Below are positions 34,908 through 42,794 of a stretch of 64,000 bases of DNA, piece by piece; within the stretch, counting starts at the first letter, position 1; every line of letters begins with the position of its first letter. The notes under the pieces are model-generated. The model saw only the letters and a list, made by a program, of their open reading frames with translations, made no database searches and was not told where the DNA came from. The stretch is taken from NCBI RefSeq assembly GCF_008087625.1, contig NZ_CP042997.1, forward strand, positions 6,200,001-6,264,000, written 5' to 3'. The stretch is from Aquisphaera giovannonii (lineage in GTDB: Bacteria > Planctomycetota > Planctomycetia > Isosphaerales > Isosphaeraceae). Position numbers and translations under genes: made by a program.

Positions 34908-35384
34908 ATGCTGACGACCGAGCAGGAAGTGAACATGAAGAAGCTGGCGAGCATGATCCGCGGGATCAAGGTCGCCATGCTGACGACCCAGGGCCGCGAC
35001 GGCGTGCTGCACAGCCGGCCGATGGCGACGCAGGACGTGGAGCTCGACCGGATCCTGTGGTTCTTCACGGCCGCGCATTCGGACAAGGCCGACGAGATCC
35101 GGCAGCATCCCCGGGTGAATGTCAGCTACGTCTCCGCCCAGGACCACTTCTACGTGTCCCTGGCGGGGCGTGCGGAAATCGTGAGGGACAGGGAGAAGAT
35201 GGCGGAGCTGTGGAGCCCGGCCCATCGGGCCTGGTTCCCGAAGGGGCTCGACGATCCCGACCTCGCGCTGCTGCGGGTGGAGGTGGAGTCCGCGGAGCAC
35301 TGGGACATGCTCTCCTCGGCGATGGTCCGCCTCGTCGAGCTGCATCCCGAGCCGCAGGAGGAGCTGGAGGCCCGCATGCTCTGA
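34908..35384 (+). CDS. Pyridoxamine 5'-phosphate oxidase-like / general stress protein 26 family
   Basis: The 158-residue protein has the split-barrel flavin-binding fold of this family: MIRGIKVAMLTTQGRDGVLH, SRPMATQDVELDRILWFFT, NVSYVSAQDHFYVSLAGRAE and KGLDDPDLALLRVEVESAEH. Members bind FMN, FAD or F420 and many are stress-induced; they are usually not true pyridoxamine oxidases. The length fits the general stress protein subgroup. ATG 34908 is at the start of the conserved helix and lies shortly after a GGAGCAGGGA stretch that could serve as ribosome site. Confidence 0.88.
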   Translation: MLTTEQEVNMKKLASMIRGIKVAMLTTQGRDGVLHSRPMATQDVELDRILWFFTAAHSDKADEIRQHPRVNVSYVSAQDHFYVSLAGRAEIVRDREKMAELWSPAHRAWFPKGLDDPDLALLRVEVESAEHWDMLSSAMVRLVELHPEPQEELEARML

Positions 35385-35467
35385 TGACCCCCGCCCGGCA
35401 CGCCGGCCCGCCCGCGGGCAAGCCGGCAGCCGGTGGAGTCGTCCCGGCGGCTCGCGTCACGCGCCGC

Positions 35468-35827
35468 TCACTCGGCCTTCTTCTTCGCCACGGCCTCGAT
35501 CTTCGAGGCCACGCCGTCCTCGTGCGTGATCTTGGCCATGATCCCCTTCCGCCCCCGCTCCTTGGCCTTCTCGATCCCCTTCTCGACCTTCTCGAAGTCG
35601 ACCTTGCCGCTCCCCTTCTTGGTGACGTACTCGGTCTTGTCGGTGACCTTGACCTTGACCTCCTTGTCGGTGTCCTTGGCCACGACGGTGAGGGTCTTGG
35701 ACTCGGCGTCGGCCTTGATGATGGTGCCGAGCAGCTCGTCGGCGAAGGCGGCTCCGACCACGAACAGCAGGCCGGCGAGGCCGGCCGTCAGCTTGACGAT
35801 GATTCCGCGGCGGGTCTGCAGGGGCAT
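35468..35827 (-). CDS. Small exported hypothetical protein
   Basis: The 119-residue protein has a signal peptide (KLTAGLAGLLFVVGAAFADE) followed by a compact Lys/Asp/Glu-rich domain with GTIIKADAESKTLTVVAKDT and KTEYVTKKG, possibly a small beta-barrel of OB-like type. Repeated short proteins of this sort occur in planctomycetes, but I do not recognise a named family. A GAGGAG ribosome site supports ATG 35827. Confidence 0.75.
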   Translation of the reverse strand: MPLQTRRGIIVKLTAGLAGLLFVVGAAFADELLGTIIKADAESKTLTVVAKDTDKEVKVKVTDKTEYVTKKGSGKVDFEKVEKGIEKAKERGRKGIMAKITHEDGVASKIEAVAKKKAE

Positions 35828-36146
35828 GGTGGGCTCTCCTCGATCGTTGCCATGGTGACCCGGCCGCGGGTCGTGCGCGGCTCCGCCTCGGGGCCTGCAT
35901 GCGATCGACCTCTCATCCGGCCGGGCGATGGCTCAACTCAGGTGGGCGACAAATCGGGCAGGGAAGGCCGGGAAATCGCGGACGACCCCGGCCCCGACGC
36001 AGTTTAATCTGGCCACCGCCCGTTGCAAGCGGCCAGGGGCGGATTCCCGGTCGGTGCTCGCCCGCGGCTCGCCGTCGCGGTATAACCGCCTCGCGGCCGC
36101 GCCGTCGCGGCCGCCCTTCGTTCGCCTCCGGTGAAAGGATCGAGAG

Positions 36147-36893
36147 ATGCGAGTGATTCCCCTGCGTGTCTTGAGCCTGGGCCTCCTCGCGGGCCTGACG
36201 ATCGTTGCGTGGGCGCCAGGCGTACCCCCCGCCTTCGGCGACGATCTGATCCCGGCGGCGACCATCGACGGCGAGGGGCCGGGCTGGCGAGCCCTCGGCC
36301 CCGAAGACTTCGAGGACGTCAATCTCGGGGCCGACGCCTGGACGTGGAAGGACGGCCTGGGCCACTGCCGAGGCACGCCGGTCGGCGTGATCCGGACCAG
36401 GAAGCAGGTCACGAACTTCGAGCTGGTGGCCCAGTGGCGGCACCTGGCGCCGGGCGGGAACTCCGGCATCTTCGTGTGGGCCCCGGCGAAGGCGCTCGAG
36501 GGCCTCAAGCCGGGCCACCTGCCCCCGGGGGGGATCGAGGTCCAGGTCCTGGACAACGGCTACACCGAGCAGTTCGAGAAGCAGACCGGGAAGAAGGCCG
36601 ACTGGTTCACCACCCACGGCGACGTCTTCCCGGTGGGGACCTCGAAGATGAATCCGTTCCCGCCGCTGTCGCCGGACGGCTCGCGGAGCTTCCCCCGCGA
36701 GCGGAGGTCGCTGGGGGTCGGCCGTTGGAACCACTACTACGTCCGGGCCGTCAACGGCGAGATCCGCCTCTGGGTCAACGGCAAGGAAGTCTCCGGCGGC
36801 GACCGCTGCGAGCCGGCCTCCGGGTTCCTCTGCCTGGAGTCCGAGGGCTCGCCCGTCGAGTTCAAGGGCCTGCGGATCCGCGAGCTGCCTTGA
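36147..36893 (+). CDS. DUF1080 / 3-keto-disaccharide hydrolase-like exported protein
   Basis: The 248-residue protein has a signal peptide (LGLLAGLTIVAWAPGVPPAFG) followed by one jelly-roll domain of the DUF1080 family: WTWKDGLGHCRGTPVGVIRT, NFELVAQWRHLAPGGNSGIFVW, GGIEVQVLDNGY, NHYYVRAVNGEIRLWVNGK and the terminal GFLCLESEGSPVEFKGLRIRELP. The family is very abundant in planctomycetes; some members hydrolyse 3-keto-glycosides, others only bind sugar. It stands alone here, with its own spacing to ribBA of 170 bases. Confidence 0.93.
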   Translation: MRVIPLRVLSLGLLAGLTIVAWAPGVPPAFGDDLIPAATIDGEGPGWRALGPEDFEDVNLGADAWTWKDGLGHCRGTPVGVIRTRKQVTNFELVAQWRHLAPGGNSGIFVWAPAKALEGLKPGHLPPGGIEVQVLDNGYTEQFEKQTGKKADWFTTHGDVFPVGTSKMNPFPPLSPDGSRSFPRERRSLGVGRWNHYYVRAVNGEIRLWVNGKEVSGGDRCEPASGFLCLESEGSPVEFKGLRIRELP

Positions 36894-37063
36894 GCCGACC
36901 CGCGGGGGCTGGGTGCGTGCGTGGCGGCGCCTGCCGGGAGGCGGCACGGGGCCCGGGATTCCCCCCTGCTGTACAATGACACGGATCGACGCGCGGCCCG
37001 AGGGCGGGGGATGAACCCGGCGGCCCCGGGCCGCCCGACGGAGCCGACAGCGAGGCCGGGCCC

Positions 37064-38335
37064 ATGACCGACGAGTTTTCGAAGATCGAGGAGGCGATCG
37101 CCGCCCTGAAGGAAGGGCGGCTGATCATCGTGGTGGACGACGCCGACCGCGAGAACGAGGGGGACTTCGTCGTCGCCGCGGAGAAGGTCACGCCCGAGAT
37201 CATCGCGTTCATGATCGCGGAGGGGCGCGGCCAGGTCTGCATGCCGATCCTGCCCGAGGTCGCCGATCGCCTCCGCCTGCCGATGATGGTGGACCACAAC
37301 ACGGCCCTGCACAAGACCTCCTACACGGTCCCCGTCGACCACGTCAGCAGCGGCACGGGCATCAGCGCCGAGGCCCGCGCGATCACGGTCCGGGCGATCA
37401 TCGACCCGGCGACGAAGCCCGGCGACCTGACCCGCCCGGGCCACATGTTCCCGCTCGTGGCCAAGGAGGGGGGCGTGCTGCGCCGGGCCGGGCACACCGA
37501 GGCGGCCGTGGACCTGGCGCGCCTGGCCGGGCTGACGCCCGCGGCCGTGATCTGCGAGATCACCGACGGCATCCGCATGGCCGGCCGCGAGAAGCTCCGC
37601 GAGATCGCCCGCCGGCACGGCCTGCCGATCGTCTCCATCGAGGCCCTGATCAAGTATCGCCGACTCCGGGAGAAGCTCGTCACCAGGGCCACCGAGGCCG
37701 ACCTGCCCACCCGCTACGGCAACGGGCGGATCATCGCCTACACGGTCCAGCACGAGCCCGGCAACGAGCCGGTGGCCTTCGTGATGGGCGACCTGTCCTC
37801 GGCCGAGGCGCCGCTCGTCCGGCTCCATTCGTCGTGCTTCACCGGCGACCTGCTGGATTCGCTCCGCTGCGACTGCGGCGACCAGCTCCACATGGCGCTG
37901 GCGATGATCGGCGAGGAGGGCGCCGGCGCCCTGATCTACCTGCCGCAGGAGGGCCGGGGCATCGGCCTGATCGAGAAGATCCGGGCGTACAACCTCCAGG
38001 ACGGCGGCATGGACACGGTCCAGGCGAACCTCGCCCTGGGCCACCGGGCCGACCTCCGCGACTACGGCATCGGCCTCCAGATCCTCAAGGACCTGGGGCT
38101 GACGAAGGTCCGCCTGCTCACGAACAACCCCAAGAAGACCGACGCCTTCGTCTACTACGGCTACGACCTCGCGGTCGTGGACCAGGTCCCGATCATCGCC
38201 CCGGTCGTCGCCGAGCGTCGGCGCTACCTGGACGCCAAGCGCGACAAGATGGGCCACGTCCTGCCGACCCGCCCCTGCTGCGGCGAGGGGGCCGAGGCGA
38301 CGAACGGCTCGCCCCAGGGGCTGCGCGCCGATTGA
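37064..38335 (+). CDS. ribBA: Bifunctional DHBP synthase / GTP cyclohydrolase II
   Basis: The 423-residue enzyme supplies both precursors of riboflavin. Residues 1-205 are the 3,4-dihydroxy-2-butanone 4-phosphate synthase domain: VVDDADRENEGDFVVAAEKV with the acidic metal site, HTEAAVDLARLAGL, and CEI. Residues 206-400 are GTP cyclohydrolase II: VRLHSSCFTGDLLDSLRCDCGDQL holds the three zinc Cys, then GAGALIYLPQEGRGIGL and ADLRDYGIGLQILKDLGL with the catalytic Tyr/Arg region. No FMN riboswitch is visible upstream; a TACAAT at 36972-36977 may be the -10 element of its promoter, without a clear -35. Confidence 0.97.
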   Translation: MTDEFSKIEEAIAALKEGRLIIVVDDADRENEGDFVVAAEKVTPEIIAFMIAEGRGQVCMPILPEVADRLRLPMMVDHNTALHKTSYTVPVDHVSSGTGISAEARAITVRAIIDPATKPGDLTRPGHMFPLVAKEGGVLRRAGHTEAAVDLARLAGLTPAAVICEITDGIRMAGREKLREIARRHGLPIVSIEALIKYRRLREKLVTRATEADLPTRYGNGRIIAYTVQHEPGNEPVAFVMGDLSSAEAPLVRLHSSCFTGDLLDSLRCDCGDQLHMALAMIGEEGAGALIYLPQEGRGIGLIEKIRAYNLQDGGMDTVQANLALGHRADLRDYGIGLQILKDLGLTKVRLLTNNPKKTDAFVYYGYDLAVVDQVPIIAPVVAERRRYLDAKRDKMGHVLPTRPCCGEGAEATNGSPQGLRAD

Positions 38336-38409
38336 GCGGGGTGGACCGCGCGGGACGGACGATGCGGGCTCGAGGCGGAGCCCTTCGCTTTGGTAACGAG
38401 GACACGGCC

Positions 38410-38655
38410 ATGCAACTGATCTGGTTCGCACTCATCGGCCTCGCCGCCGGCTGGCTGGCCGGTCAGATCATGAAGGAAGGCGAGCGGGGGCTCGTCGGCA
38501 ACCTCGTCGTCGGCGTGATCGGCGCGATCCTCGGGGGATTCCTGATCGGGATCCTCGGGTTCGCGGCCACCGGGCTGCTCGGCAGCCTCATCACCGCGAC
38601 GCTCGGGGCGGTGGTCCTGCTCTCGGTGCTGCGGCAGGTCCGGAAGCGATCCTGA
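38410..38655 (+). CDS. GlsB/YeaQ/YmgE-family stress membrane protein
   Basis: The 81-residue protein consists of three Gly-rich membrane helices: LIWFALIGLAAGWLAGQIM, GLVGNLVVGVIGAILGGFLI and LLGSLITATLGAVVLLSVL, with a short basic C-terminus. This is the transglycosylase-associated protein family, small envelope proteins linked to stress in other bacteria. The length and layout are typical. It follows ribBA by 74 bases on the same strand. Confidence 0.9.
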   Translation: MQLIWFALIGLAAGWLAGQIMKEGERGLVGNLVVGVIGAILGGFLIGILGFAATGLLGSLITATLGAVVLLSVLRQVRKRS

Positions 38656-38832
38656 CCGACCCGGCCCCGATGGCGGGGGCCCGCACGCGAAATCCGCGCG
38701 GTTTTTCTCGCGGGGCACGCGCGATCGATGTCGATGGAAGGTCTGCTCGTTCGACCAGGTGCGGGGCGGACCCCGCCCGCGGCCGATGGGGCCGCACGGA
38801 CCCGCGCGATCCCGTATCCCGGAGGAACGAAG

Positions 38833-39261
38833 ATGACCGGCATCTCCATCACGCCTTACCTGTTCTTCGGCGGCCGTTGCGAGGAGGCCCTCGCGTTCTA
38901 TGGCAAGGCGATCGGGGCCGAGATCGACATGCTGATGCGGTACGACGAGAGCCCCCAGCCGGCCCCGCCCGGCAGGCTCCAGGCGGGATTCGAGAAGAAG
39001 GTCATGCACGCGTCCTTCCGCGTGGGGGACGTGCCGCTGATGGCGTCCGACGGCTGCGACGACCGGACGAATTTCGGGGGATTCCAGCTGGCCCTCTCCG
39101 TCCCGTCGGAGGGGGCGGCCCGCGAGGCGTTCGGGGCCCTAGGGGAGGGCGGCAGCGTCGTGATGCCGCTCTCGGAGACCTTCTGGTCGCCCTGCTTCGG
39201 GATGCTCACGGACCGCTTCGGCGTGACCTGGATGGTGTCGGTCCCCGGGGCGGCCGGGTGA
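38833..39261 (+). CDS. VOC-fold protein of PhnB/3-demethylubiquinone-type
   Basis: The 142-residue protein starts after GGAGGAACGAAG. It has the glyoxalase-like fold of the PhnB group: ITPYLFFGGRCEEALAFYGK at the N-terminus, VMHASFRVGDVPLMASDGC in the middle and MPLSETFWSPCFGMLTDRFG then VTWMVS at the end, all diagnostic of the subgroup often annotated as 3-demethylubiquinone-9 3-methyltransferase-like. Biochemical role is unknown. It converges with the glycosyltransferase gene, ending 13 bases away. Confidence 0.9.
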   Translation: MTGISITPYLFFGGRCEEALAFYGKAIGAEIDMLMRYDESPQPAPPGRLQAGFEKKVMHASFRVGDVPLMASDGCDDRTNFGGFQLALSVPSEGAAREAFGALGEGGSVVMPLSETFWSPCFGMLTDRFGVTWMVSVPGAAG

Positions 39262-39274
39262 GCCCGGGGCCCGG

Positions 39275-40921
39275 TCAGGGGGCCGGGGGCGCGGCCGCGG
39301 CCGGCTTCCCGGCCTTCCGGGCCAGGATGTCGATCTCGGCCGGGAAATAGGTGAGGGTATGGCCCTCTTCCTCGAGCACCCAGCCCGGGGAGGCCTTGAG
39401 GCGGCTCGCGACGGGGCCGTCGCCGAACTCGCGGTAGCCTCCGTGTAGCTGCGCGATCAGGTCATCCGCGTTGATCGACCCGCAGCGAACGACGATGAGC
39501 TCCTCCGCGGGGATCGAGTCCGGGTCGATCGGTCCGTCGCCCTTCGGATATCCACGCACCCGGACGCCGTCCGCGGCCGGCTGGTCCCGGATATACTGAC
39601 GCAGCCGGCCCCGATACCGATAACGGAGCGGGGCATAGAGCTGCCAGGCCGCTTCGGGGTCGGTCTCGTCGAAGACGACGGCCACGCGGTCCACCCCCAG
39701 CCGCCGGACGGCGTCATCGAGGAGGGCGAAGCCGGTGTGTGCGAAGTCGTCGCCGCGGGTCGCGAGCACGACGTCGCCCCAGAGCATCGAGGCGACGAGC
39801 AGCGAGACCCCGGCCGCTGTCGCCCACCTCGCGGCGGGCAGCCGCGAGGCCAGGCCGCTGCCGAGGATGAGGGCCGTCGCGGGGTACATCCAGACGTTGT
39901 AGCGCGAGGCGAGGACGTCGAGCGGCGTGACGAAGGCGGACGCCAGGACCACGAGGGTCCCCGAGGCCCAGGCGACCCAGAGCCCCAGCCTCGCCTCCCG
40001 CCCCCGCGAGGTCGACGGGAGGCACGCGAGGGACGCCAGGACGAGGCCAAGGGCCCCGGCCGCGGTCGCGACCCGGCTCGTCCGCATCGCGGCGTGGAAG
40101 ACGAGCCGGTAGGCGAGCCTGGCGACGGCCTTGACGCTGATCGAGGGCCGCACCGCGGCCGGCTCGCCCGCGACCGAGGCCGCGTCGAGGCGCCTGACGG
40201 CGACGGACACGAACGGCCACAGGCCGCACGCCGCGATGCCCACCACGAGGCAGGCCGCCAGGACGGGGACGAGGCGGCCGCCCCGCATCGGCACGAGGAT
40301 CAGGGCGGCCAGGAAGGCGGCCCCCGCCGCCACGAGCCCGAAGAAGTGCAAGTAGGCGCCGGCGATCGACCATGCCGCCATCGCGGCCAGCCATCGCGCC
40401 CCCCGCTCCGGCGGGTCGTCCAGGAGCCGGACGAGGGAGTGGAACAACCCGGCCGAGCTCAGGACGAACAGCGGGTAGGTCCGGATCTCCACCGCGGTCC
40501 CCACGATGTTCGGCGACGCCCCCAGCAGCAGGGCCGCGGCGGTGCCCGCGCCCAGGCCCCATGCCCGCGTGCCGGCCGCGAAGACCAGGGCCGTCGCGGC
40601 CGCCACCGCGACGACGCCCAGGCTCCGCATCGAGGCCTCGCCGAGCCCGAAGAGCCGCGACCACGCCCAGCCGATCCAGTAGCTGAGCGGGGGCATGCGG
40701 TCGTCCGACACCCCGAAATCGTGCCGCTCCATGCCGGCGAGCCAGTACGCCTGGGAGGCGGGGCTGAGCGACAGGCCCGAGAGCTGGGTCGCCTCGTCGT
40801 TCCAGAGGCTCTGGTGCGGCAGGAAGGCGGCCGCCGCGGCGACGGCCGTGGCCACGCACAGGGCGCCCAGCGACAGGGCCAGGGCCCGCGAGCGGTCCCG
40901 ATTCGTCTCCGGGTCGGTCAT
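39275..40921 (-). CDS. GT-C type membrane glycosyltransferase (PMT/ArnT-like)
   Basis: The 548-residue protein has about ten to twelve hydrophobic helices and the first-loop signature of lipid-linked sugar transferases, SLWNDEATQLSGLSLSP, where Asp and Glu would bind the metal and sugar-phosphate. A second loop, SDDRMPPLSYWIGWAWSRLF, also matches ArnT/PMT-type enzymes. The last 150 residues are a soluble domain (VDRVAVVFDETDPEAAWQLY). The acceptor and donor are unknown. ATG 40921 is preceded by GGGAG. It is not in an obvious operon. Confidence 0.85.
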   Translation of the reverse strand: MTDPETNRDRSRALALSLGALCVATAVAAAAAFLPHQSLWNDEATQLSGLSLSPASQAYWLAGMERHDFGVSDDRMPPLSYWIGWAWSRLFGLGEASMRSLGVVAVAAATALVFAAGTRAWGLGAGTAAALLLGASPNIVGTAVEIRTYPLFVLSSAGLFHSLVRLLDDPPERGARWLAAMAAWSIAGAYLHFFGLVAAGAAFLAALILVPMRGGRLVPVLAACLVVGIAACGLWPFVSVAVRRLDAASVAGEPAAVRPSISVKAVARLAYRLVFHAAMRTSRVATAAGALGLVLASLACLPSTSRGREARLGLWVAWASGTLVVLASAFVTPLDVLASRYNVWMYPATALILGSGLASRLPAARWATAAGVSLLVASMLWGDVVLATRGDDFAHTGFALLDDAVRRLGVDRVAVVFDETDPEAAWQLYAPLRYRYRGRLRQYIRDQPAADGVRVRGYPKGDGPIDPDSIPAEELIVVRCGSINADDLIAQLHGGYREFGDGPVASRLKASPGWVLEEEGHTLTYFPAEIDILARKAGKPAAAAPPAP

Positions 40922-41320
40922 CGAGCTGCTCCCAGGTGTCGTCGCGGGGGGCGGCGCCTCGCCCGCGGGCGGTCGCCGGGGCGGCCCGCGGCGCGATCCA
41001 TCGGCCGGCGATGCACCCCGGCGGGCCCCGCGGGCGAGTCTGCCATAACGCGCCGGCGATCGCAACGGCGATCCCGGGGGCGGCCCCCACGGCGAGGCGT
41101 GGACGCGACGCGGCGGCCCGCGGGCGGCGGCGGAGCCACGCTCGCCCGGGCCTTTCGCCGGGCGGGCTCCGCGCGGAATCACGCGGGACGACTGGACCGA
41201 CCACGGGGTCCGCCCCTTAGAATGAATCCGTCGCCGATCCCGTCGGCGGCGACGGTCGGGCGAGCAATCGGCTCCGCGCCCGGTCGCGAGTCCCGGCCCC
41301 CTTGCTGGAAGGATGCGTCC

Positions 41321-42742
41321 ATGTCGCCATCGTCCCTCATCCCGGCACCCCGCCGCAAGGGCGCCGCCCTGCTCGCGGGCGCGTTGGCCCTCGCGGCGGG
41401 CACCGTCGTCTGCCTGCGATCGTCCATCCTGGCCCAGCCCCCCGGCGTGGAGCCGAAGGCGAAGGCCGCCGCCGGGGACAGGCCGGCCGACCCCAAGGCC
41501 AAGGCCCTCCTCCTGGACGTGGCGAAGGCCTACAAGGCGCTGGGCGCCTACTCGGACGAGGGGCAGTTCGTCGCCGCGATGACTATCGGCGGCAAGGCCA
41601 ACAAGCAGGAGCAGTCGCTGAAGATCGCCTTCGTCCGGCCCAACAAGCTGGACATCGACGCGGGGCCCGTCCACATGGTCAGCGACGGCAAGACGATGAC
41701 CACCGCCGTGGCGCCGCTGAAGCGATACACCGCCGTCCCGGCCCCCGAGGCGATCAACTTCGAGACCTTCCGCCAGGGCCCGACCGGGTCCGTCCTCTTC
41801 GGCGGGATCACGGGCGCCCCGATGTTCATCGTGCTGAACATGCTGACGGCTGACGACCCGGTCGCGGCGCTCGACCAGCTCGGCGGCTCGCTCCAGCTCG
41901 ACCCGAAGTCGCCCGGGAACCTTCTGATCGACCAGCAGGATGCCCCGGACCTGAAGCTCGTCATCGACCCGGCCACGAAGCTGCTCTCGCGGATCGACTT
42001 CGACGTCGACCCGAAGCTGCTCGCCCGCAACGCGCCCGAAGGGCAGGCCGTGACGATCGACCGGTTCGGCTGGGCCGCCGGCGCCGTCAAGACCGACGCG
42101 GCGAAGGACCACAAGTTCGCCCTGGAGATCCCCAAGGGCTACTCCAAGGTCGACGACCTGCGCCAGGGGCAGGGGGGCGGCGAGGAGGAGCAGAAGTACG
42201 CGGTCAGCGAGAAGGTCGGCAGCCTCGCCCCCGACTTCACCCTGACCGTGCTCGACGGCCCCGGCAAGACGAAGACCGTGACCCGGTCGGAGCTCGCCGG
42301 GAAGGTCGTCGTGATCGACTTCTGGGCGACGTGGTGCCCGCCCTGCATGGCCGAGCTGCCGGAGATCCAGAAGCTGATCGAGTCCCTGGCCAAGGACAAG
42401 AAGAACGTGGCGGTCGTGGCCCTCAGCGAGGACTCGGACCCGTCCGAGCTGGGCGAGGTCCGCAAGCTCGTGGAGAAGACGCTCGCCGGCAAGAAGATCA
42501 CCCTCACCGGCAACGACGTCGGCCTGATCGCGCTGGACCCGAGCGGCACCATCGCCAAGGCATTCGACATCGAGGGGTTCCCGACGCTCGCCATCCTCGA
42601 CGCCAAGGGCGTCGTGCAGTCGGTCCACGTCGGGTTCAGCCCGGACATCCGCCAGAAGCTGGAGGCCGAGATCGACGCGCTGCTGGCCGGCAAGCCGCTG
42701 GCCAAGGGGGCCGAGAAGAAGGCCGCGGCCGCCAAGGACTGA
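41321..42742 (+). CDS. Exported TlpA-type thioredoxin with N-terminal DUF2092-like domain
   Basis: The 473-residue protein has a signal peptide (GAALLAGALALAAGTVVCLR), then about 220 residues resembling the lipoprotein-carrier-like DUF2092 fold (YKALGAYSDEGQFVAAMTIG, VRPNKLDIDAGPVHMVSDGK). The C-terminal 150 residues are a thioredoxin domain of the TlpA/ResA group: GSLAPDFTLTVLDGPGKTKT, VIDFWATWCPPCMAELPEI with the redox pair CPPC, and EGFPTLAILDAKG with the cis-Pro. It probably reduces or delivers electrons to periplasmic proteins. This two-domain arrangement is common in planctomycetes. A GGAAGGA site supports the start. Confidence 0.92.
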   Translation: MSPSSLIPAPRRKGAALLAGALALAAGTVVCLRSSILAQPPGVEPKAKAAAGDRPADPKAKALLLDVAKAYKALGAYSDEGQFVAAMTIGGKANKQEQSLKIAFVRPNKLDIDAGPVHMVSDGKTMTTAVAPLKRYTAVPAPEAINFETFRQGPTGSVLFGGITGAPMFIVLNMLTADDPVAALDQLGGSLQLDPKSPGNLLIDQQDAPDLKLVIDPATKLLSRIDFDVDPKLLARNAPEGQAVTIDRFGWAAGAVKTDAAKDHKFALEIPKGYSKVDDLRQGQGGGEEEQKYAVSEKVGSLAPDFTLTVLDGPGKTKTVTRSELAGKVVVIDFWATWCPPCMAELPEIQKLIESLAKDKKNVAVVALSEDSDPSELGEVRKLVEKTLAGKKITLTGNDVGLIALDPSGTIAKAFDIEGFPTLAILDAKGVVQSVHVGFSPDIRQKLEAEIDALLAGKPLAKGAEKKAAAAKD

Positions 42743-42794
42743 CCCCCGAAAGCTCGCGACGCGCCCGCCACATCCCTCCCCGCGGCCCGGCCGA

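Noticed and set aside
36894-37063. FMN riboswitch before ribBA
   Set aside because: None of the conserved FMN-element stems or the AGGGT/GGTG boxes can be found; only a TACAAT -10-like box is present.
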